64,000 nucleotides of DNA from Notospermus geniculatus (taxonomy: Eukaryota; Nemertea; Pilidiophora; Heteronemertea; Lineidae), in contig NMRB01001697.1 of assembly GCA_002633025.1 (NCBI GenBank), positions 43,409 to 107,408 on the forward strand, given 5' to 3'. Position numbers and translations under genes: made by a program. Below are positions 38,901 to 46,264 of the stretch, one piece after another (the first letter of the stretch is position 1; every line of letters begins with the position of its first letter). The notes beneath the pieces were generated by a model, which was given only the letters and a program-made list of their open reading frames with translations, did no database searches and was not told the DNA's origin.

Positions 38901-39956
38901 TTAATTTCCTTTATGGATATTTACTTGTGTCTTTATACGTACGTTATGCCAGGCATTGATTCATTATTGATGGCAAGATATAAAATACATCTTTTTCAAC
39001 GTATTCTCCAGTGTTTGTTCGTTTGGAAAGAATTGCTTGTACAAATTTCACCCTTTTAATTTCTCTCTATGTCATATCAATAATGGTGAGATGAATTGCT
39101 TTGTCAACAATCCCAGACGGAAATCACAACAGTGACAGAATGTCGCTATGTTTGTGTTCCATTTACAATGAAATATGGAGAGTAATCGCTGAGAAATCCT
39201 GCTCTTTCAGGCCAGCAGATCACATGCACAGATTTTCTCAACTGATCTGCAAGGATCAAGTCATGCGCAGAATAAGCTACTCCTTGAGATCTCAAAAAAA
39301 GTTTCTGTTTCGGCAATATGGGGTCAGATAATAGGGAGGTTTAGAAATCAAACGATATACGTTAACGTTAACGACATTATTTTTGTACCGAAAATGCAAT
39401 GAAAAATAACGCTGTCGTATAAAGTTTACGTTTATCGTTTAATTTCTAAACCTGCCTATTGTGAAGTGGTAAAGATGCTACAGTCAATTGCAAAAGACGT
39501 ATTCTTATATTACTCCAAGCGGCATAAAAATATAGCGGTCGTTATCTATGACCTATACTGTGCCAATCTGAAGCCGTATATACATGTACCGATTTGAAAA
39601 TTACTGCCTTTCGCGCCCAGATTGGGATGAGATGATATATTTTACGCGTAGGCCCCATATGAGGGCTTCGGCATCAATAACTACCCAACTCACCTGTTAA
39701 CTAGGTATCCCGACAACATCGACCCGATCAAGACGAACAAAAGCTGGGCAAAGAACACCAAGCTCATCTTTCGCATCTCCTCCGAAACTTGGCAACCAAG
39801 ATCCAACAAAGTGGGCCCAAGGAATGCTACACATATTCCAAACCCGAGAAAAACGGCACAATATACGACAGTTGGTAACCAGTTCCTTTTAAAAAGTTGC
39901 CAAAACCCCGTATGGTCCGCCACCAAAGGTTTTGTTTCGCCGAGCGCAGTTTCCAT
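14927..39956 (-). CDS. MFSD4A: MFSD4A-like major-facilitator transporter, complete eleven-exon gene
   Basis: Coding exons on the minus strand, 5' to 3': 39956-39694, 20582-20387, 20148-19894, 19572-19416, 17372-17245, 17091-16999, 16740-16660, 16229-16082, 15957-15887, 15646-15529 and 15093-14927. All junctions are GT-AG and phases agree, giving 558 residues (human MFSD4A is about 514). The N-terminus carries CVAFLGPTLLDLGCQ in the first membrane helix; exon 2 has VMGLNMGCIDCLANVQM; exon 3 has MHFFYGLGAFVSPMIAEPFL and KYAFWIMACVM, all diagnostic of the MFSD4 / sodium-glucose-transporter-1 branch. Later exons supply helices with GRLLSVFVATRFSP and MFGIFLSSITPTALS. The C-terminal tail is cytosolic-like, acidic and serine-rich (SRMSESNSSIEM). 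Twelve membrane helices are expected; substrate is uncertain. The only oddity is the 19.1-kb first intron. No break is seen. Confidence 0.93.
17549..17716. mobile_element. 168-bp inverted-repeat element in transporter intron 4
   Basis: Left arm ATCTGCGCACTTCCGCC...AACCACAACCTCGATC; the right arm (17668-17716) is its near-perfect inverse, about 45 bp each. Located upstream of transporter exon 5 (17245-17372). Boundaries are approximate; no clear target duplication. Confidence 0.7.
18674..18834. mobile_element. 161-bp inverted-repeat element (CCAGGGACCTTATTCAC family)
   Basis: Starts CCAGGGACCTTATTCAC and ends GTGAATAAGGTCCCTGG, perfect 17-bp inverted ends. The interior (GTACGCAAATCCTTTGT...GTGAACAATAGG) recurs at 21514-21615. 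Confidence 0.8.
19655..19712. repeat. Three tandem copies of a 23-bp unit
   Basis: CGTACGGGTGCCC, with a variant CGGTACGGGTGCCCC, occurs three times in about 58 bp in the intron between transporter exons 3 and 4. Function unknown. Confidence 0.6.
21384..21514. mobile_element. TA-flanked palindromic element, copy 5, beside another element's relic
   Basis: GAGCTTTCGCAAAAAGCCCC at the left and GGGGGCTTTGCGAAAACTTCC at the right. Its right end directly adjoins 21514-21615, which matches the interior of the element at 18674-18834, so one element seems to have inserted into, or next to, the other. Confidence 0.8.
21514..21615. mobile_element. Fragment of the 18674-18834 element family
   Basis: GTACGCAAATCCTTTGT, GTGAACAATAGG and TTACGACAGCTTCGTGA are shared with 18718-18822 in the same order. 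The left end is missing or displaced. Confidence 0.7.
22982..23020. repeat. GAT trinucleotide microsatellite
   Basis: TTTGATGATGATGGTGATGATGATGATGATGAAC: about ten GAT units with one interruption, in the first intron of the transporter gene. Confidence 0.85.
24530..24930. repeat. Purine-rich GGAAGGA/GAGGAT tract
   Basis: About 400 bp of strongly purine-rich plus strand built from GGAAGGAAG, GAGGGAAGGATGA and AGAAAGAG words without a fixed period. The minus strand therefore reads as open Ser/Pro/Leu-rich frames, which I regard as compositional artefacts. Confidence 0.65.
25733..25818. mobile_element. Hairpin element, CATCCTCCC family
   Basis: CATCCTCCCAAAGCAGGGTTTT at the left and the inverse AAAACCCTGCTCTGGGAGGATG at the right, with CCTCTTCATCC / TTTGAAGAGG inside; 86 bp foldback. 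Confidence 0.75.
27295..27457. mobile_element. 163-bp TA-flanked inverted-repeat element
   Basis: AAGGGCGGCGCACACGAGCGAC at 27295 and its exact inverse ending at 27457, 22 bp each; TA on both sides (27293-27294, 27458-27459). The interior also has partial symmetry. Different family from the 128-bp elements. Confidence 0.82.
28499..28586. mobile_element. Hairpin element, CATCCTCCC family, diverged copy
   Basis: CATCCTCCCACCACAGCAGGGC, then CACTCACACAAAGTTTGTG, ending GCAATGCGAGGATG. Arms are more diverged than in the 38081 copy. Confidence 0.65.
30150..30526. mobile_element. Inverted-repeat element carrying a tandem array of palindromes
   Basis: Outer arms: AGACGTTGGGTGGCGCTGC (left, 30169-30187) against GCAGCGCCGCCCAACGTCT (right, 30488-30506), with TCGAG further out on both sides; a short GATGG repeat flanks the two ends. 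Between them, 30196-30446 is an array of palindromes of the form GTTACAAAATCTC...GAGATTTTGTAAC, alternating with ATCTCTCATTGCTGAAAAAT spacers. One base (30205) is N, a sign that the array was hard to sequence. Confidence 0.75.
31175..31302. mobile_element. TA-flanked 128-bp palindromic element, copy 6 (best preserved)
   Basis: GGGAGTTTTCGCAAAGCCCC to GGGGCTTTGCGAAAACTCCC, TA at 31173-31174 and 31303-31304. Inner arms GAAACGCCAACGCGAACG / CGTTCGCGTTGGTGTTTC, and an asymmetric core with TATCCTTTTGTTCGGTG. Used as the reference copy for the family. The open frames crossing it are by-products of the palindrome. Confidence 0.9.
32217..32440 (-). repeat. Family-1 SINE-like element, reverse orientation
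   Basis: On the minus strand GGGTTCGATCC (B box, about 32340-32350) is followed by CTCTTTGATGGCACAGG and CCGGGCCTTCCAGTTTCCTCC, the family-1 tail signature. In the first intron of the transporter gene. Confidence 0.7.
32610..32840 (+). pseudogene. hAT transposase C-terminal dimerisation relic
   Basis: A 76-residue open frame contains FLGHLQNSLLLAEIDKKEY and ends with DELLRLIIALPISAGRGEGV followed by FFHRL. This resembles the hAT C-terminal dimerisation region (a leucine-rich 'LLRLILTLPVS..SERSFS.L' motif), with the acidic-arginine element degraded. The frame stops soon after and no upstream catalytic domain is found, so it is a dead fragment. The alternative is chance similarity; a profile search would decide. 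Confidence 0.4.
33690..33780. repeat. Inverted repeat with GACTGGTTTCC ends
   Basis: AGACTGGTTCC...CTCCCTCGGCGCTCATTCCAC...GGAAACCAGTCTACCAAA: short inverted ends around a core that recurs at 59535-59640, so a dispersed family. Confidence 0.5.
34180..34930. repeat. Pyrimidine-rich TTCTTCTACTTTCTA tract
   Basis: About 750 bp in which nearly all plus-strand bases are C or T, built on irregular repeats of CCATTCCTTCTTCTACTTTCTA. Behaves like a decayed minisatellite or polypyrimidine tract in the transporter's first intron. Predicted Ser/Pro/Phe-rich peptides through it are not taken as genes. Confidence 0.7.
37224..37322. repeat. Inverted repeat, GGCTCTCTTTGAG ends
   Basis: TTGGCTCTCTTTGAG at the left and CTTTGAGAGCCAA at the right, with GGGCAAT / ATTGGTCTGCGAACCAAC inside. 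A related stretch (CATTGGC...ACCAATGATTGTGAATCG) lies at 2157-2210 in an ALDH5A1 intron. Confidence 0.45.
38081..38182. mobile_element. 102-bp hairpin element, CATCCTCCC family, best copy
   Basis: Nearly perfect foldback: CATCCTCCCATCGCAGGGC...GGTCTCGCGCCTCTTC / GAAGAGGCGCGAGACC...GCCCTGCGATGGGAGGATG. CCAAATA occurs just outside both ends (38074-38080 and 38184-38190), a likely 7-bp target duplication. Confidence 0.85.
38215..38395 (-). repeat. Family-1 SINE-like element, reverse orientation, decayed
   Basis: GCAGGAGGAAACCGGAAGACCCGG and AAAGAGAG in the same order as at 32250; the B box survives as GGGATTCGATCC-like sequence (38312-38322) only in part. It follows the hairpin element closely. 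Confidence 0.6.
39330..39460. mobile_element. 131-bp inverted-repeat element near the transporter first exon
   Basis: AATAGGGAGGTTTAGAAAT at the left, ATTTCTAAACCTGCCTATT at the right, and inside them AAACGATATACGTTAAC / GTTTACGTTTATCGTTT. In the first intron, about 230 bases from the first exon. Confidence 0.75.
39694..39956 (-). CDS. MFSD4A: First coding exon of the MFSD4A-like gene
   Basis: Begins ATGGAAACTGCGCTC and ends ...GTTAACAG before a GTGAGT donor. The 87 complete codons encode a short cytosolic N-terminus, the first helix (VVYCAVFLGFGICVAFLGP) and the second helix. The one-codon-split phase (AG + A) is completed exactly by the exon at 20582. Listed separately because it lies 19 kb from the rest and would be missed by a local gene model. 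Confidence 0.9.
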
Positions 39957-41980
39957 GATTGTAATCCGCGCGTGAGCTACGATTTGAGGACCCTGTCACT
40001 GTGCGATGACACTAATCGGGGTCTGTTCCCCCATGCCATCCTGCCCCCGCATCTCTAGGTACCTAACAGAACGGTACGCGGCTTGCTCTAAACAGCAGTT
40101 TGTTGATCCAGTTGACGGCAGCGCCCTGAATCATGGTGGCCAATTTCCATATTACATCGATGAGTATCTATTTATGAAGCTTTTGAATCAATCAATAACT
40201 CGGTATATTGCTCAGCATTTGTTTGGCCAACTGCTCCACTCTATGAGTACAGGAGCGGAGCGGCGAACCCGGACGGCAAACACGGATAGGCCTACATGGA
40301 CCACCTAATATAATGTTCATAAAGCTTGATCCTGCATTCACATAGGCCCATCTGAAGAAGAAAAGGACGAAGGTCTTGACCACGCCTAGTGACGTATTTT
40401 ACTTCTCGCGAGGACTAATAACTACATGTATTACGAGAATAGACGAAACTCGTTTTGCGGTCACGTTGGTCTATGGACGTACGCACAAACAAAATAAAAT
40501 GATATACAAGGAGACCTAAACACACATCTCCGGGTGTACTCCAAGTGGTAGAGAAGTTCAAAACGATTATTTCGTCTTCGGGACAGAAGCCTGCCATTTG
40601 AATTTAACTGACCCAGGACCCCTAAACAACATCATTACCGCTAAATAGGCAATTTTTTCTACCGATTGTGTACCGGATATTGGTAGGGGATAGCTATTTG
40701 TAACGATACAAGTAGTCACAATGTGTATTATGGGCCGTGGCGTCTGTCCAATTTGAGATTCTGCTAGACTAGGCGAGAATAAATCAAATGCTACAATTAC
40801 TGAGCCCTAGATTTCATATGATTTGCAAAGATAAATCAAACACACTGATTGCTCTTGATCATGTCAATAACTAAGCACATCGTTGCTTCATAAAATCTCA
40901 TTTTTTTAACGTGAGATACAGTATAGGTCACATGCACACGCGTTCTCGGTGTGCATCAACGTGTGGGACACTCGTTATCACCAGCACGCAGTCATTTAGG
41001 TTAGGTGTCCCATAGCAAATGCCCAATTCATCTTCCCCCGCCGCAGTTTCGAACCGCTTCCCATATTATACCCACGCTCCAAAACTGCTTTGGTTTACGC
41101 GATTCTTAAAAGATGACCAATAGGCGTCACTAGTGCGTGTTAGCTTTGGCCCCAAACTGGGGCAGCCAATCATGAGTAATCCGCTTTCAGGCCTTCAGGG
41201 CCATAGCGGAGGATGATAATGGCTCTCGCCATGATCGACGTGGTTCTTCTGCGAATCATTTCTGATCCTTTATTCCTGATATTGGGGCGGGGTGAAGGTC
41301 ATCGGCGGAAAGAAACGTCGCCGTCTGACATTCATCATCCATCTGCGTTCAGAGCTGACGGCGACGTCTTCCGACAATCACAATCACAATAACATCGTCC
41401 ATTTACGTTATTCTTTCCAATTTTCCTTCATCTACCTGAAAGCAGGGAAAGATTGGTATCGGATTTCGATACAAGTTTCCGGATCTATCACAATGTTAAT
41501 AATAAGATGGCCAGACTTACAAAAGGACAGGATGAACAGCCCACGCTTAGCTTAACCTGAACAGGAGGAAGGCTTTTTTCACTGGTGCGTGTTCCCTTAT
41601 TGAACACAGTTGCGATGCTCACTCCTGTTTTTGTAATGACTTACTTCAGTGTGGTTTTGACACATTATTATCTTTCCTAATATATAATCCAAGGTACAGA
41701 AAAGCACAAAATTGACACACAAAATGATAATAAACAAGAAGTCAATCTCCAGAATTCACGAATTTTCGACCCCAACCGGGGTCTTTTTCAAGTGGAACTT
41801 TACAATCTGAAACTCTAGAAAAGACTGAGCTGAAACCCGAATGTAGAACTACATAACCTGTGTAGACAGGACAAACAAGCAATTAAGGAAAGAATAGCGA
41901 CCAAGCTATAACAAATAAATAACAAATAAACAAATAAATAACAAACAAATAACAAATAAATGGTGTGCCGAAAACGCAGA
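39957..41980. other. Intergenic upstream of the MFSD4A-like gene
   Basis: Presumed promoter region and 5' UTR of the transporter (minus strand). No TATA box or other named site is recognised. Near 41908-41961 there is an AACAAATAAAT simple repeat. No coding exon is supported in this stretch. Confidence 0.5.
41908..41961. repeat. AACAAATAAAT simple repeat
   Basis: Plus-strand AACAAATAAATAACAAATAA and continuing variants over about 54 bp, immediately left of the 140-bp element. Confidence 0.75.
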
Positions 41981-41989
41981 ACCTATGTA

Positions 41990-42129
41990 TAGGGCCGTAT
42001 TTAGCGGGGGGGGGGAGCAGTTGCCCCCCCCCCAGAGCCAACCAAAAAACGTGATTTTCATGCGGAATTTGGGCAAAAAACGGCAAAAAAGGTCTTCTCC
42101 CCCGGACCAAAAAGCTAAATACGGCCCTG
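41990..42129. mobile_element. 140-bp inverted-repeat element with ATGTA duplication
   Basis: TAGGGCCGTATTTAGC at the left and GCTAAATACGGCCCTG at the right; direct repeat ATGTA at 41985-41989 and 42130-42134. Interior has G and C homopolymer runs. Non-autonomous; a 5-bp duplication would fit some hAT groups. Confidence 0.8.
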
Positions 42130-42899
42130 ATGTATATAATGTTTTGGGCCCAACCTCCCATGGTCTTATAGCATAGTGTCTTTTGTGTCTGATTAAGCCA
42201 CCGCGTCAGGAGAAAATGTGGTCCTCAATTCAACCCCGAAGAGAGACACATTTGGAGGGACAAGGGCGTCGTTCCTGTGGACTCCGCACCGAGGTGAACC
42301 GCCGAGCGAACGCATACGCCGTTCGCCGTGACATCTCTATTGACCTCACAGTAGGGCGGACGGGCCAGGTCCCCCGTCGAGCAGGTTATCATACGGTCGT
42401 GATACCACGGCCATTACCCTTCATCAAAGCTGGCTTATTCTATCACTTTTCCATTCCCTGGTGCGGCGCCATAACTCTCTAATCGAGTTTTAAGGCTGGT
42501 AACTCCCCCGCCAGGCACATAAATCTCGCTCGAAGTGACTGCAACGGGAGCTGGTTAGCTTGTAAAAATACAGTTTGTCTCAGAAAAGAAAGCATATTTC
42601 GCGTGAATTGGGCATCAGAGAAAAAGGAAGTACCGAGTAAGGTAATGATTTTCATGACGCTTGGCAGTTACTCACGGGATAAGGTTGACACCTTGACCAA
42701 TCTAGCTACAAGAGTGCCCAGTTGTGATTTAGGCCTACAGACGGCACATTTGCGGTTGTAAATCGAACAAGAAACTGACTTGTTATTGGTAGTCAATTTA
42801 GTGAATGGGAAAGTCACTGGCACGAGGAGGTAGAAAATGAAAATGACAATGAACTGGCACTGACTGCACTGCGGCAAGGGGAATTCAGTAAAAACATAG

Positions 42900-42936
42900 A
42901 AGACCGCCCACCCACAGTAAGTGGGCGGGCGGTCTT
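42900..42936. repeat. GC-rich short hairpin
   Basis: AAGACCGCCCACCCAC, loop AGTAA, GTGGGCGGGCGGTCTT: 16-bp arms with one mismatch. Isolated in AT-rich DNA. Could be a recombination scar or a structured RNA element; no gene context. Confidence 0.7.
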
Positions 42937-43784
42937 AATATCAAAATGCAATGTTTAAAAATCGGCCGAGGCAATCTTCATACATAGGGCTAGGCCCATC
43001 AGTACTTCAAATATACAGTGAAAAATTTCGGTACTTCCGATTCGATAAGGGCTGGTAGGCCTGTATAGGCTCGTGTGATTACAGATTAGGGTTTCAATCA
43101 CTGCATCCGATTTGACGATGATCTAGTTACGTCATCACAGATGCGGGATTCAGTATTTCTTATTGGATAGCGAGGCTACAACGTCATCATAGACTTGATG
43201 ACCGTTGTTGATTGTGGTAGAGCTATGTCAGCATGAATAGGCCTATTGAAAGTTTCTGAAGAGCCTATCACACACGTGTTTCCACCACTGAGAAAATATC
43301 TCTTGATAAGCAACGTTCAATGAGGACTTGCAGTACAAATGAACCTAGATATCTTGCGATTTGATCACCTACTGCTTGGTCCACCTATTTTTGATGGTAG
43401 GCCTACATGAAAGAATGACTGGTGCAAAGATATTCCACAGTAGCCTAGATCAAATCAGTTGGCGAATGCATGCAGTTTTTCCACACAGTATATATTTGTT
43501 ACATAGGCCTTGTTTTCGGAATGAGAGTTTACTCAGCAGGAAGGTGCACAGCCGAAATCAATGAAATAATTATTGAAACAGTCTGATTTAAAAGTTAATG
43601 TTTAGACATACATGTAAATATATGAATGCAGACTGTAGGCCTACATCATACCAGTTACAGCTTGCAAATTCTGCCCAAGTCGGGCATGTCAGGAGCATCG
43701 ATATTATGTGAAGTCCAGTGGATCCAATTAGGCCACTTGCAACCTTCTGAGACACACTAAACTGTCTAAACAGCAGACACGTAC

Positions 43785-44335
43785 ACTTGCTCTTTCTGTA
43801 AAACAAATTACAGTCTAGTGGTGAATAGACTGGTAAAGCAACACACTTGCTCTTTCTGCACAACAAATTACAGTCTAGTGGTGAATAGACTGGTAAAGCA
43901 ACACACTTGCTCTTTCTGCACAACAAATTACAGTCTAGTGGTGAATAGACTGGTAAAGCAACACACTTGCTCTTTCTGCACAACAAATTACAGTCTACAG
44001 TGGTGAATAGACTGGTAGAGCAACATACTTGCTCTTTCTGCACAACAAATTACAGTCTCTAGTGGATAGACTGGTAAAGCAACACACTTGCTCTTCTTGC
44101 TGAGAAAATTAGAGTCACAGTGGATAGACTGGTGAAGCAACACACTTGCTATTTCTGCACAACAAATTACAGTCTACTGTACAATGAACAGACTGGTAAA
44201 CATGGTTAAGCAACAACAAATTACAGTCAAATGACATGAATGGACTTGTAAAACAATGCACTTGTAATTTCTACACAACTCTTACAAGTACAGCCTACAA
44301 TCAGTAGACTGGGAAAGCAACACACTTGCTATTAC
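43785..44335. repeat. 60-bp minisatellite
   Basis: Unit contains CAACAAATTACAGTCTAGTG and GAATAGACTGGTAAAGCAAC. Copies at 43801, 43861 and 43921 are almost identical in exactly 60-base steps; copies to the right carry small indels and decay towards 44335, about nine in all. Since 60 is a multiple of three, frames stay open through the array on both strands with a 20-residue period; I treat these as artefacts. Confidence 0.92.
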
Positions 44336-46113
44336 TGCCTTTATCATTCATATCAATTTCTTTCTGGATATCTTTCTTCACATTTTTCCCCTGCAATAAA
44401 ATGAGAAGAGGGACAAGACAGGGTCCATGGGTATCAACACTTTTTATTGAGAATAAATAAACAAATCAACCAGCAGTCGTTTGTGAAGATTATTTTAATT
44501 CTGTGAGCACATGTGTGTGAACAGTGTCTTTCCTAATTGGAGACATATTGTACAAAAGACGCAATACTGCATGAATCCCACGCAGAAAATCCACAAAATC
44601 ATGCAATTCAAATTACATAATCTATCTGGAATGCCTAGATCTATGCAAGAGCTTATTAAAGAGAGTGATACGCAGCCACTCGGCTTCTAATTCTCACACA
44701 GCTCATTTAAAGCGAGTGCAGAAACATGATTTATATGCATCTGCAAAAACAATCCAGTATGTTTATAAATTAATTATTACCAGCACATAAACACGAATCA
44801 CATTAATAGTGAGTGATTAACAAGCGACTAGCTATTTGTCATTTTATAGCACCAAATCTTGGATATGATATCAAAACAAAAGATATACACAAATTTGATG
44901 ATACATGTATATCTTCCCTATAACTTACTCAACCAACAAATTGCATCATATTTCACAAATTTTCTCATTTAAGAATACCAAGTGATGCTTTTCTTTGCAT
45001 GTCCTGTACCCCAGTCATGTCTTCCTAAATCAGGATGACCAGTAATCCAGTCATAAACACAGCCTAATGAAAGAGTTCTCCTACCTCTGCAACATAAACT
45101 AGGATTGTAAATGAATTATTCAAAACTTTCTGCATGTTTTATTGCCCGAGAGAGCAACCGTGGCTTACTAATTCAAGCATTGGTATGATCCCAGAAGAAA
45201 AAGGAAAAGACAGATTGTTGTAAGGAAACTCTGAGAAGAAAACTGTCTTGACAGTTCCCACTGTAACATCAGATGGGCAAAGAAACACAGCAAAGTCCAG
45301 AAGACTTTGTCGGTGAAAAGATGCTGCAGGCAACGTCTGTGATGTGCTGCAACTCTGAACCTTAAATCAGCAACTCTCATTATTTATGGAGTCTATGTAC
45401 TTGTCATTCCTAGTTTATTTACAAAGTGCTATTGAAATTTCTTCATTTTATGAATGGAAGGCAGATGTTGTTGATAGATTACGACCAGTTTGTTTATAAT
45501 TTTAATTATCGTTTATGAGTTTCCTGTTGCAGGGCTGGACTTACCTAGCTTAGCAAGAAGAACACAGCTGAACAATTTAGCAGAACAGCTCCTGATTAAA
45601 ATCTTTCATTCTTAGGAACCCTTTTTATGAAGTATTTTTCAAAAATACCTTCTTACCTGCACTTCAAACATAAGTACCTCTCCATATCCTCTCCAGGCTG
45701 CAGCGTATTCTACAGTGTGTGTCAGAAAATTGTGCCCTAGACAATACTAATGCTACCATTTACTAAATGTTTGCGTAACATGTTTTTCTGGCACAAACTG
45801 TGTGACCATAAATCTAGTTTGAAATTTGACATCATTCGGCCAAAAAATTTTGACACATCAATGCTGAACTTAATCCATTTGAAACAACAACAAAAAAGAT
45901 GCTTGCTGAGAAATGAATGAAATGCCCATCCTGTCTAAATTAAAACCATGCTAATCATTTCAGCATGACAAAATAATAACACTCATTAAATTAATCAATA
46001 TCGAGAAACTCATTCGCAAACAGTAATCTACCACCAATCATCACACAGTTGTAGATAATATATCGTAAAAATCTTTCATCAACAAAAAATCATCACACAG
46101 GCAAAACAAGTGG

Positions 46114-46119
46114 TTTATT
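46114..46119 (-). promoter_or_regulatory. Candidate polyadenylation signal of ALDH1L1
   Basis: AATAAA on the minus strand, 90 bases after the TAG stop codon. Confidence 0.55.
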
Positions 46120-46208
46120 CACCGGCAGGCTCCCAAATGGCAACAAGCTCCAAGGTAAATGCCATAAAATGCATGGCCTTTTCTTTCCTTGGTTTTCTTT
46201 TCCGATGA

Positions 46209-46264
46209 CTAATACTCGACTGTCACAACCTTTGTTTTCAGGTACTCATTCAACGCCTCTTCAC
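46209..46264 (-). CDS. ALDH1L1: Last coding exon of ALDH1L1 (19 residues)
   Basis: After a TTATCTTACAG acceptor it encodes [17 protein letters not shown] then TAG, the conserved extreme C-terminus of the dehydrogenase domain. It lies 5.4 kb from exon 18, separated by an intron that holds several SINE-like and inverted-repeat elements. Confidence 0.93.

Larger units (their letters stand above)
20583..39693 (-). other. 19.1-kb first intron of the MFSD4A-like gene
   Basis: Bounded by a GTGAGT donor at 39693 and a TTGTTTTAG acceptor at 20583. Apart from the repeats listed separately, it holds a GAT microsatellite (22982-23020), purine-rich DNA (24530-24930), long pyrimidine-rich DNA (34180-34930) and unique AT-rich sequence. 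Open frames such as the one at 35763-36059 (minus) and 36907-37116 (minus) have no recognisable family or splice context and are not called. Blocks 21616-24479, 26000-27290, 28590-30140 and 31310-32200 show nothing I can name. Large first introns often carry enhancers, but none can be identified here. Confidence 0.7.
42130..46208. other. Intergenic between the transporter and ALDH1L1 3' end
   Basis: No gene is recognised. It includes a 16-bp-arm hairpin at 42900-42936 and the 60-bp minisatellite at 43785-44335; the rest, 44340-46100, is AT-rich and featureless apart from the ALDH1L1 3' UTR at its right edge. Confidence 0.5.

Noticed and set aside
43588-44043. Repeat-containing open frame of 151 residues (minus)
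   Set aside because: Produced by a 60-bp minisatellite whose length is a multiple of three; no start context, splice sites or domain.
43785-44335. CRISPR-like array
   Set aside because: No separate unique spacers; it is a contiguous minisatellite in an animal genome.
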